This document shows, piece after piece, positions 1 through 5,460 of a stretch of 5,651 nt of DNA. Each line of letters starts with the position of its first letter. Positions within the stretch are counted from its first letter, which is position 1. Both the position numbers and the translations under genes were made by a program. The stretch spans positions 1-5,651 of the forward strand of contig JAJUHR010000134.1 of assembly GCA_029267795.1 (NCBI GenBank), given 5' to 3'. This stretch comes from Planctomycetota bacterium (GTDB lineage: Bacteria > Planctomycetota > Phycisphaerae > Phycisphaerales > Phycisphaeraceae). The notes under the pieces are model-generated. The model ran no database searches and had not been told where the DNA came from. It saw nothing but the letters and a program-made list of their open reading frames with translations.

Positions 1-594
1 CCCCGCCAGTTTGGGCAGGTCCGTCGCGAAAAGGACTGGCAGCGGCGGCAGATGGGGCCTGCGCAGCCGCATCAACACCACGGTCAGCTGCTCGGCCAGC
101 GTTCGACACGGGGGCAGGCCTGAAAAGGCTTCCGCGATCCCTTGCACGTCCGCGGCCAGTGTGTCACCCAGTCGCTGGGGCACTGCCCGGAGGTTCCGCA
201 GAACCTCGTCCGCATCCGCTGGGGGCTGGCAGCCCGCCGGTATGGCGCGGTCGTAATTCGCCAAGTCCAGCTTTTCGATTGACAGGAGGTCGTTCCGCTG
301 CACGGGCAGCTCCACACGCAGCGCCTCGCAGTCGTCCTGATCCACCACGACGTGCAGCGTGCCGGCGTTGAAACGCTTGGCCCCAGACACCATCGCCAAG
401 TCCTTCGCCAGTATCCCAGGGTGCCAGAGCCAGGGCTGATGTCCCGTGGCGATGATCGGGCGCAGGGCGTCCAACCAACCTGTTCCGAGGCGGTGTGCGT
501 GCTCGTTAACCGTGTGGACGATTGGGGTCCGATCCGCAGCGCCCAGATCACTTAGGTGCCATTGATCGAACGGTGGCTCAACCAGCAGCTGCAT
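1..594 (-). CDS. Partial conserved hypothetical protein, possibly BshC-like (N-terminal 198 codons)
   Basis: An open frame runs from an ATG at 594-592 to the left edge with no stop, so only the N-terminus is present. An in-frame stop at 615-613 lies just upstream, and no other good start falls between them. I see no clear Shine-Dalgarno sequence. The product begins MQLLVEPPFDQWHLSDLG, and residues 55-70 read ATGHQPWLWHPGILAK. Next come a hydrophobic strand ending in an acidic cluster (LHVVVDQDD, about residues 82-90), a proline-rich stretch, and PVLFATDLPKL near the edge. BshC cysteine ligases of bacillithiol synthesis have a TGQQAG..GPLY motif followed by a V..FW...D.D strand. The order here is similar, so a distant BshC-like fold is my inference, not an identification. 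There is no signal peptide or membrane segment, so a soluble protein is likely. That this frame is real is fairly sure; its function is not. Confidence 0.7.
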   Translation of the reverse strand, partial: MQLLVEPPFDQWHLSDLGAADRTPIVHTVNEHAHRLGTGWLDALRPIIATGHQPWLWHPGILAKDLAMVSGAKRFNAGTLHVVVDQDDCEALRVELPVQRNDLLSIEKLDLANYDRAIPAGCQPPADADEVLRNLRAVPQRLGDTLAADVQGIAEAFSGLPPCRTLAEQLTVVLMRLRRPHLPPLPVLFATDLPKLAG

Positions 595-663
595 CGACCC
601 AACACCCGGCCCTTAGAAGGCTCCAGCCAAACAGAGTCCCAGTTCCATCGACCTGTTGTTTTC

Positions 664-688
664 CGCACGCAGCAGCCTATGGCGTGCG
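664..688. repeat. 7-bp perfect inverted repeat upstream of the left-edge gene
   Basis: CGCACGC (664-670) and GCGTGCG (682-688) form a perfect 7-bp dyad with an 11-nt spacer. It lies 70-94 nt upstream of the start codon of the minus-strand gene at 594, so it could be an operator or a 5'-leader hairpin. No T-tract follows on either strand, which argues against an intrinsic terminator. Confidence 0.35.
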
Positions 689-708
689 ACCGGTTTCAAA
701 ACCCACAT

Positions 709-750
709 CCCCTCGAAGGGGGAGAGGCGGGGCGAGGGGGTGAAACCCCC
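709..750. repeat. REP-like palindromic unit, left member of an inverted pair
   Basis: CCCCT-CGA-AGGGG (709-721) is a short hairpin followed by GGGAGAGGCGGGGCGAGGGGGTG. A second perfect hairpin, GGGGGT-GAA-ACCCCC, occupies 736-750. The reverse complement of the unit closely resembles the unit at 785-823: both have CACCCCC, then a C-rich arm, then CTCCC, then a hairpin ending in GGGG. C-rich hairpin units of this style are common as dispersed REP/BIME elements between genes in GC-rich bacteria. Assignment to that class is from appearance only. Confidence 0.5.
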
Positions 751-784
751 GGAAACTCTCCGAAAAATCACCGGTCCATCCCTT

Positions 785-823
785 CCCTCACCCCCGACCT
801 TCTCCCAACCTGGGAGAGGGGGG
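785..823. repeat. REP-like palindromic unit, right member; possible 3' end of the rsmA-glycosyltransferase transcript
   Basis: The core is TCTCCCA-ACC-TGGGAGA (801-817), a perfect 7-bp stem with a 3-nt loop, flanked by CCCTCACCCCCGACC on the left and GGGGGG on the right. It lies 15 nt beyond the stop codon of the minus-strand glycosyltransferase. On that transcript the flanks allow a longer C5/G5 clamp around the core stem. It may stabilise the 3' end or help termination, but no U-tract follows, so it is not a standard intrinsic terminator. Confidence 0.5.
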
Positions 824-837
824 TTATAAAACTGCCT

Positions 838-1644
838 CTAGTGTGTTGGTTTCGGCACGTCGTCGGCCACGGGCCTTGGTGGGCTCGCCACGCCGTGCCG
901 CGGCGAAGGTTCCGCACATCCGCAGCTACACGCTGCTACCCTGAACCGATCGGGGAATTTCCGCAGCTCTGCGGCGAAGACGTGTTGGTAGTAGCTCAGT
1001 CGGTGCCGCGGATTGTCCAGCGGGCCCCCGAAGCTGCGCTGGCTGTCGTTGTAGATCAACCGGATCGGCACCTCTTCCACGCGAAGCCTATGGGCTGCTG
1101 CCTGCACCCAGAACTGGATCGGGAAAGCATATCCCGGCTCGTCCAGCTGCAGGTCCTGCAGGGATTCAACCCGGTACGCCTTGAACCCACAGAACGCGTC
1201 CGTCAGGTTCAGCCCCAGCTTTTCGTTCACCATGGCGGTGATGGTCGAGTTGATCGCCCGGCGGTCCTGCGGCGGCAGGTCGTCGTCCCCGCGCGGGTTC
1301 AGGTATCGGCTGCCGCTGATCACCTCCGCGCGGTTTTGTTGGATCGCGCGGTAAAAGTCGGGCAAGCTGGCCGGCTCGTGCTGCTCGTCGCAGTCCATCG
1401 TGATCAGCCACTCGAACCGATAGCACTGCGCCCAGCGGAACGCGTCGATCATACTCTGGCCGTAGCCGCGGTTTGCAGCGTGCCGGATGACCTCTACCGG
1501 CTGGCCCGCCAAGATTAGAGGCGTCTGGTCCGTTGACCCGTCGTCGATCACCAGGATGTCGCGCGCATACCGCCTGACCTGCTCGAGAACTCTGGCCACA
1601 TACTTCTGCTCGTTGTAGACCGGGATCGCAACCAGCGTCCTCAT
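838..1644 (-). CDS. Glycosyltransferase family 2, dolichol-phosphate mannosyltransferase (DPM1)-like
   Basis: The 268-residue product has the GT-A fold signatures of family 2 in the right order: AIPVYNE (6-12), the nucleotide-binding VIDDGSTDQT (32-41), NRGYGQSMIDAF (58-69), the metal-binding DxD as MDCDEQH (D84, D86), GSRY (111-114), and DAFCGFKAY near residue 150. This pattern fits enzymes that move a sugar from a nucleotide donor to a polyprenyl phosphate at the cytoplasmic face of the membrane. The actual sugar and acceptor cannot be read from sequence. There are no transmembrane segments, so it is a short soluble or peripheral form. The last 30 or so residues are a low-complexity, Cys/Pro-rich tail that looks unconserved. 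The ATG at 1644 is preceded by AAGGGGGA about 8 nt away, a reasonable ribosome binding site. It follows rsmA by 58 bp on the same strand, so co-transcription is likely. Confidence 0.9.
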   Translation of the reverse strand: MRTLVAIPVYNEQKYVARVLEQVRRYARDILVIDDGSTDQTPLILAGQPVEVIRHAANRGYGQSMIDAFRWAQCYRFEWLITMDCDEQHEPASLPDFYRAIQQNRAEVISGSRYLNPRGDDDLPPQDRRAINSTITAMVNEKLGLNLTDAFCGFKAYRVESLQDLQLDEPGYAFPIQFWVQAAAHRLRVEEVPIRLIYNDSQRSFGGPLDNPRHRLSYYQHVFAAELRKFPDRFRVAACSCGCAEPSPRHGVASPPRPVADDVPKPTH

Positions 1645-1702
1645 GCGGCGGTTCCCCCTTCATGCCCGTTAATGCTGATGGTAGGGGTGCTATCGACCCG
1701 CT

Positions 1703-2596
1703 TCAACGGGGACGCCACGATCGACTGAGCGTGACGATCTGCTCGACCGTTAGGTCCTCCGGTCTGGCCGTGGGGTCGATCCCCTGCGGTAGATGGTGGT
1801 CCCGGCCGAGGATCGTCCCCACCTGCTTGCGTCGCGTGCTGAACAGCCGCTGCAGGGTTTCCGCCAAGGCCGGGGGGTCGTCTGTAGCCGGCACGGCCCT
1901 GCGTCTCAGCCGTACAATCGCCGACTCCACCTGCGGTCGCGGCCAGAAGCACGATGGGCCGACCGTTCCTATGCACTGAACCTCGTACATCGCCTGGATC
2001 AGCACCCCCAGGGGCCCGTACTGCTTGGTTCCCAGGGGTGCGGTTAGGCGCTGGACCACTTCTTGCTGCAGCAGCACCACCGCCAGGGTCATTCGGATCA
2101 CTCGGTCTTCGATTGCCAGGTTCGCCAGCAGAGGCGACCCGACGTTGTATGGCAGGTTCGCGATCAACTTGAACTCGACGGGGCCGCGCGGCGATCCCTC
2201 GACCCTGCGTGCCCGACTTCTCCCGGTGTGCTGGATTGCCTCGATGACTTGGGGGTTAATCTGGTGCTTGCTTGCCAGAACGTCTGCGATCAGAAGCCGG
2301 ACCCGGTCGCCCCGGTTGCCCAATTGCTCTTGCAAGATCGGTTCCAGCCGCTGGTCGATCTCCACCGCGACCACCCTCGCCCCCGCGTCGAGCAGCCGCT
2401 GCGTCAGTCCCCCAGTGCCGGCGCCCACTTCCAAAACTAATTCGTCCGGCACGATCTGGGCTGCGGCGATGATCCGCGCCATCTGGTTCCCGTCGTGCAG
2501 GAAGTTCTGCCCGTAGCGGTGCTTCGGGCGGATTCCCCGTGCCGCCAGCGACGCCCGAATTTCCGAGAGCGTTTGAACCATCCAAGGATAAAGCAT
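1703..2596 (-). CDS. rsmA: 16S rRNA (adenine(1518)-N6/adenine(1519)-N6)-dimethyltransferase RsmA/KsgA
   Basis: The enzyme dimethylates two adjacent adenines in the 3'-terminal hairpin of 16S rRNA during small-subunit maturation, using S-adenosylmethionine. The 297-residue product shows all the family marks: PKHRYGQNFLHD (24-35), the SAM-binding VLEVGAGTGGLT (54-65), the acidic AVEID (77-81), IADVL (103-107), the catalytic NLPY (147-150) and a C-terminal FWPRPQVESAIVRL. Between IADVL and NLPY is an arginine-rich insertion (about residues 108-141), longer than in E. coli KsgA. I chose the ATG at 2596 because GGTGAG lies 10 nt upstream; an ATG five codons later (2581) also fits, and GTG at 2611 is possible. 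The open frame continues far upstream, but that part is antisense to mutL and has no family similarity. The gene is divergent from mutL and is followed by the glycosyltransferase. Confidence 0.95.
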   Translation of the reverse strand: MLYPWMVQTLSEIRASLAARGIRPKHRYGQNFLHDGNQMARIIAAAQIVPDELVLEVGAGTGGLTQRLLDAGARVVAVEIDQRLEPILQEQLGNRGDRVRLLIADVLASKHQINPQVIEAIQHTGRSRARRVEGSPRGPVEFKLIANLPYNVGSPLLANLAIEDRVIRMTLAVVLLQQEVVQRLTAPLGTKQYGPLGVLIQAMYEVQCIGTVGPSCFWPRPQVESAIVRLRRRAVPATDDPPALAETLQRLFSTRRKQVGTILGRDHHLPQGIDPTARPEDLTVEQIVTLSRSWRPR

Positions 2597-2720
2597 ATCA
2601 GCGACGCTCACCGCGAGGGCCTGAGTCCACCACCAACCCCAACCACGCCAACTACCCGGCTTCCGCCCGCCTTCGCGGGGTTCTGAGCGGCCCTTCGACT
2701 GTCCGGGGTGGTGTGCTACG
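2597..2720. promoter_or_regulatory. Divergent rsmA-mutL intergenic region
   Basis: These 124 nt must contain the promoters for both divergent genes unless they start inside neighbouring coding sequence. Next to rsmA the plus strand is a C/A-rich low-complexity stretch (about 2630-2655). It is followed by a small hairpin, CCCGC-CTTC-GCGGG (2666-2679). No convincing -35/-10 pair for rsmA is visible. A candidate for mutL is listed separately. Confidence 0.5.
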
Positions 2721-2722
2721 AT
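2695..2722 (+). promoter_or_regulatory. Candidate sigma70-type promoter for mutL
   Basis: TCGACT (2695-2700, 4 of 6 to TTGACA) and TACGAT (2717-2722, 4 of 6 to TATAAT) are 16 nt apart, and TG at 2714-2715 makes an extended -10. The -10 overlaps the first possible start codon of mutL (2721). It ends 7 nt before the second one (2730), the spacing expected if transcription began at or next to that ATG. The match is modest and was judged by eye. Confidence 0.3.
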
Positions 2723-4784
2723 GGATTTGATGCCGATCCGTCGACTCTCTGAGCTGCTGATCAACCAGATCGCCGCCGGCGAAGTCATCGAGCGGCCCGC
2801 CAGCGTCGTCAAGGAGTTGATCGACAACGGTCTCGACGCCGGGGCCACCCGCATCGACATCGCGGTCGAAGAGGGCGGTCGCCGGCTCATCCGTGTGGCG
2901 GACAACGGTTGCGGCATCCCCGAAGAGGAGCTGCCTCTGGCCGTGGCGCCCCACGCCACGAGCAAGCTTTGCTGCGCCGAAGACCTCGGTGCCATCCGTA
3001 CGCTCGGATTCCGCGGGGAGGCTTTGGCTTCCATCGCCAGCGTCAGCCGGTTGCGGTTGATCAGCCGGCTCACCGTTGGCGGTTGTGCCGCCGAGTCGGG
3101 CGCTGTGATCGAAGCCTGTGGCGATCGGGTTACTCGGCCCGCGCCCGCCCCATGCAGCCCGGGCACGGTCGTCGAAGTTCGCGACCTGTTCTTCAACACC
3201 CCGGTCCGGCGCAAGTCGCTGCGGCCGGCCGCGACCGAGTTCGGCCACATCGTGGAATTGTTCACCCGTATCGCGATGGCGAACCCCGGTGTGGGGTTCC
3301 GTTTGACGCACAACGGACGCGCGTGGGTCGACCTGCCCGCCGGCCAGTCGCGCCGCCAGCGGTGTGTGCAGTTGCTCGGCTGGGAGCTCGAAGAAGCCCT
3401 GCTCGAGTTCGAATCGGACTGCACACGGATCACACTGGGATCCGTCGAGTGCTCGTCGGGTTCGCCACACCTTGGCGATGGGGCCGATTCCGGTCCCGGG
3501 CTTGAGCTCTGGGGTCTGGCGGGATTGCCCGCGATCGCCCGCGCCACCGCTAAATTCCAGTATTTGTGTGTCAACGGCCGTCCGATCCGCGACCGCACCC
3601 TCGCCCACGCCGTGAAGGAGGCCTATCGCGGTTTGATCCCGGCCGATCAGCAGCCCGTCGCGGTGGTGTGCCTGGAGGTCCCCCCCGGTGCTGTTGACGT
3701 CAACGTCCACCCCGCCAAGGCCGAGGTGCGGTTCCACGATCCCAATCGGCTCCACGGCCTGGTTCTGACCGCGATCCGCCAGCGGCTGCTCGCTGCCGAC
3801 CTGACCCCCAGCGTCTCGCTGGCCGGGGGCGCCGGCGCCAAGCCCCGGGGCGACTGGCCGGCCGTTTCCCCCGGAAGCGCGCCAGGCCCAACAGCGGGGG
3901 CGCCATCGCTGGCGATCTCCACGGACGCCTTCGTCGACTATTTCCGACGGATGGACCCGACTCAGAAGGGGTTTGTCTATCAGCAGGTCCGTGAGGCCTT
4001 GGCCGAGGACTCGCCCGCCGCCTTGCTCGACACTGGGGGCCTGTCCGACGCTGCGGGCCGGTCGTACGCTGTGTCGGCGTCGCCGTCGCCATCACAACTA
4101 CCCGCCGGGCACGAACCGTTGTTGCCGCGGTCTGGCAGCCCTGGCGATTCCGGTGGAGGGTCAGGGGGATCGGCATCTGCGCCGGTCCTTCAGATCCACA
4201 ACAGCTATCTGGTGACGCAGGATGAGCAGGGCTTGATCATTATCGACCAGCACGCCCTGCACGAGCGTGTGCTGTTTGAGGAGCTGAGTCGACGGGTCCT
4301 TGGCCGGAACCTCGAGAGCCAGCGGCTTTTGACCCCCGCGGTGGTCCGCGCCTCGCCGCAGCGGCTGGCGCTGCTGGATTTGCTGAAGCCTCTGCTGGAG
4401 CGCATCGGGGTGGAGGCGGACGCGCTGGGCCCCGACGCTGTGGCCATCCACGCCTTCCCCTCGTTCCTGTTCGATCGGCGGGTCGACCCCGTCGATTTCT
4501 TCGAAAGCCTGCTCGACCTGGCTCAGGATAGCCAACTCCTGTCGACAGGGGGCGGCGCCGGCGACTCATCCGCCAACGTCGACGAGGCCGTGCTCCATCG
4601 GGTGCTGGACATGATGGCCTGCAAAGCCGCTGTAAAAGCCGGCGACCCGCTCTCGCCCCTGGAGCTTCAATCCCTCTTGGTCTTGCGGGAGCAGGTGGAA
4701 CGCGCCAGCAGCTGCCCCCACGGCCGGCCGACCACCGTCCGCCTGACCCTCCAGGAAATGGCCAGGCGTTTCAAGCGGACTTGA
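2721..4784 (+). CDS. mutL: DNA mismatch repair protein MutL, endonuclease type
   Basis: MutL couples mismatch recognition by MutS to strand removal. The 687-residue product has an N-terminal GHKL ATPase: NQIAAGEVIERPASVVKEL, then IDNGLDAGAT (catalytic E32, metal-binding N36), VADNGCGIP (59-67), TLGFRGEALASI (94-105), DLFFNTPVRRK and VDVNVHPAKAEVRF. A Pro/Gly/Ser/Ala-rich linker covers about 360-486. The C-terminal dimerisation and nuclease domain carries DQHALHERVLFE (509-520), matching the DQHA(X)2E(X)4E endonuclease motif, plus ACKAA (633-637), CPHGRP (665-670) and a terminal FKR. It should therefore nick DNA itself, as in bacteria without MutH. Two starts are possible: ATG 2721, with GGGGTGGTG about 7 nt upstream, and ATG 2730, which gives MPIRRLSEL and lines up with the MPI start of E. 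coli MutL. I report the longer form. mutS is not in the window. Confidence 0.97.
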   Translation: MDLMPIRRLSELLINQIAAGEVIERPASVVKELIDNGLDAGATRIDIAVEEGGRRLIRVADNGCGIPEEELPLAVAPHATSKLCCAEDLGAIRTLGFRGEALASIASVSRLRLISRLTVGGCAAESGAVIEACGDRVTRPAPAPCSPGTVVEVRDLFFNTPVRRKSLRPAATEFGHIVELFTRIAMANPGVGFRLTHNGRAWVDLPAGQSRRQRCVQLLGWELEEALLEFESDCTRITLGSVECSSGSPHLGDGADSGPGLELWGLAGLPAIARATAKFQYLCVNGRPIRDRTLAHAVKEAYRGLIPADQQPVAVVCLEVPPGAVDVNVHPAKAEVRFHDPNRLHGLVLTAIRQRLLAADLTPSVSLAGGAGAKPRGDWPAVSPGSAPGPTAGAPSLAISTDAFVDYFRRMDPTQKGFVYQQVREALAEDSPAALLDTGGLSDAAGRSYAVSASPSPSQLPAGHEPLLPRSGSPGDSGGGSGGSASAPVLQIHNSYLVTQDEQGLIIIDQHALHERVLFEELSRRVLGRNLESQRLLTPAVVRASPQRLALLDLLKPLLERIGVEADALGPDAVAIHAFPSFLFDRRVDPVDFFESLLDLAQDSQLLSTGGGAGDSSANVDEAVLHRVLDMMACKAAVKAGDPLSPLELQSLLVLREQVERASSCPHGRPTTVRLTLQEMARRFKRT

Positions 4785-4848
4785 TTGCCACGACTTCGGC
4801 GGGCGGTGTGGTCTCGTCACGGGGATCGCCCCGCCCCGCGTCCCGGTT

Positions 4849-4872
4849 GAAGCCTCGGCCAGGGCTTTTTTT
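4849..4872 (+). terminator. Rho-independent terminator of mutL
   Basis: AAGCCT (4850-4855) pairs with GGGCTT (4862-4867), including one G-U pair, around a 6-nt loop. The T-tract begins within the stem and runs to 4872, giving seven consecutive T. It starts 65 nt after the mutL stop codon. The opposite strand lacks a T-run after the stem, so it works only in the mutL direction. Confidence 0.65.
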
Positions 4873-4892
4873 CGTGCGGGTGCAGCGCGATG

Positions 4893-5019
4893 CGGCTCGG
4901 GGTGGCTGTGGTGGGAGCAAAGCGACGCCACAGCCCAATTCGGGTCGTGATGTCCGAGCAGGCCCGAACCTACAAAACGCCAGGGCATCGCTGCGCTTTG
5001 CCCCAACCACCCCAAGCCG
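4893..5019 (-). repeat. Nested palindromic element: MITE/REP-like repeat or structured RNA
   Basis: The ends are imperfect inverted repeats of 16 bp: 4893-4908 and the reverse complement of 5004-5019 agree at 14 positions. Both differences are C/T, so in a minus-strand RNA all 16 positions can pair, two of them as G-U. Inside lie GGGCA/TGCCC (4983-5003), a central TTCGGG/CCCGAA (4939-4944 with 4963-4968) and GGCTGTGG/CCACAGCC (4904-4911 with 4928-4935). The last of these overlaps the terminal stem and would compete with it. GCAAAGCG (4917-4924) recurs inverted at 4994-5001, so the two halves look like related copies. There is no coding capacity that makes sense. Direction is assigned minus because pairing is better there. 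Confidence 0.5.
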
Positions 5020-5162
5020 AGGACGCGATACCCGGACGGGAACGGCACGGCCTTCGTCAGGGACGCTGTTGAAGATTTGCATTTCGGGGCGGGGTTCGCG
5101 CTTGACTTTGGGTGGGATGCGGCGAATCAATTCAGCCGAATCCGGTTCGTGTTCGGTTTGAT

Positions 5163-5178
5163 CCCACTTTTCAGTGGG
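5163..5178. repeat. Short perfect hairpin
   Basis: CCCACT (5163-5168) and AGTGGG (5173-5178) form a 6-bp stem with loop TTTC. There is no T-tract after it on either strand, so it is not an obvious terminator. Its role is unknown. Confidence 0.3.
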
Positions 5179-5292
5179 GCGACGGTGGAGCCGTATCTTT
5201 CCGCAGTGCGGGGGTTCACTTTTTAATTTGGATAAGAAGCGTGGGGGCATGGATCAGTGAATTCTGATTTGGGGTCAGTCTCTGCCGATCGT

Positions 5293-5325
5293 CAAGCGTC
5301 GGCCATTTGCTTTAATGGTCGCTTG
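5293..5325 (+). promoter_or_regulatory. Strong interrupted stem-loop in the leader of the right-edge gene
   Basis: CAAGCG (5293-5298) pairs with CGCTTG (5320-5325). After a 3-nt bulge, GCCATT (5302-5307) pairs with AATGGT (5314-5319, one G-U) around loop TGCTTT. In total there are 12 base pairs in 33 nt. It lies 136 nt upstream of the next start codon and no T-run follows. It could be a leader RNA structure or a binding site for a dimeric regulator. Confidence 0.4.
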
Positions 5326-5389
5326 TGATTGGGTTGGAAGCGACTTCTCTCCAGTGGGTTGTCGTTCAAGGCGTGGGGTGGGGAGTCGG

Positions 5390-5417
5390 TCCGATGGCGA
5401 GCCATGTGTCGGATTTT
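5390..5417 (+). terminator. Weak terminator-like hairpin in the leader (possible attenuator)
   Basis: TCCGA (5390-5394) pairs with TCGGA (5409-5413), with an inner TGG/CCA (5395-5397 with 5402-5404) and a 4-nt bulge, followed directly by TTTT (5414-5417). It ends 43 nt before the next start codon, which is unusual for a true gene end and would suit an attenuator. The stem is short and the T-run is only four. Confidence 0.25.
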
Positions 5418-5420
5418 CCT

Positions 5421-5449
5421 TCCCGGCGAGGATTCCATCTTCACGGGAG
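5421..5449 (+). promoter_or_regulatory. Ribosome binding site GGGAG within a possible sequestering stem
   Basis: GGGAG (5445-5449) lies 11 nt before the ATG at 5461 and is the best ribosome binding site candidate for that gene. TCCCG (5421-5425) is complementary to CGGGA (5444-5448), and an adjacent T-G pair gives 6 bp around an 18-nt loop. Pairing would hide the ribosome binding site. Confidence 0.3.
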
Positions 5450-5460
5450 CATAGACTCCG

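Larger units (their letters stand above)
4785..5460. other. 676-bp intergenic region without a convincing gene
   Basis: From left to right this stretch holds an intrinsic terminator for mutL, a nested palindromic element (4893-5019), a 6-bp hairpin (5163-5178), a relatively AT-rich patch (about 5215-5270) with a small dyad ATCAG...CTGAT (5253-5268), and three hairpins before the next gene. Open frames across it on both strands have unremarkable composition. Their third positions are clearly less GC-rich than those of mutL, and they run through the repeat and the terminator, so I do not call them genes. Confidence 0.6.

Noticed and set aside
84..551. 155-codon minus-strand frame at the left edge
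   Set aside because: It is in a different frame from the better left-edge frame (1-594), which is open to the edge, has balanced composition and contains the TGHQ segment. This one is Arg/Ser/Trp/Thr-rich shadow sequence.
556..1518. 320-codon plus-strand open frame across the intergenic repeats and the glycosyltransferase
   Set aside because: It runs through both REP-like units and is antisense to the clear glycosyltransferase motifs; its product has no recognisable domain.
2666..2679. Hairpin CCCGC-CTTC-GCGGG between rsmA and mutL as a terminator
   Set aside because: It lies between two divergent starts, where no transcript should end, and there is no T-run on either side.
2597..3598. N-terminal extension of the RsmA frame that would give a 631-residue protein
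   Set aside because: The extension is antisense to the conserved ATPase domain of mutL, has low-complexity Arg/Ser/Pro composition, and no RsmA has such an extension. It is a GC-rich shadow frame.
2652..3755. 367-codon minus-strand open frame opposite mutL
   Set aside because: It is antisense to well-conserved MutL motifs, with a repetitive Gly/Asp/Arg composition typical of the complement of a high-GC gene.
4781..5161. 126-codon plus-strand frame starting with TTG overlapping the mutL stop
   Set aside because: It would lie across an intrinsic terminator and the palindromic repeat, with Arg/Gly/Ser-rich composition and no domain.
5199..5236. Possible promoter in the AT-rich patch (TTTAAT at 5222-5227, GATAAG at 5231-5236)
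   Set aside because: TTTAAT matches a -10 well, but no acceptable -35 lies at the right distance, so only base composition supports it.
4771..5250. 159-codon minus-strand frame downstream of mutL
   Set aside because: The first 80 or so codons look mildly protein-like, but third positions are much less GC-rich than in the neighbouring genes. The frame then runs through the palindromic element, the terminator and the end of mutL. There is no homology I can recognise.
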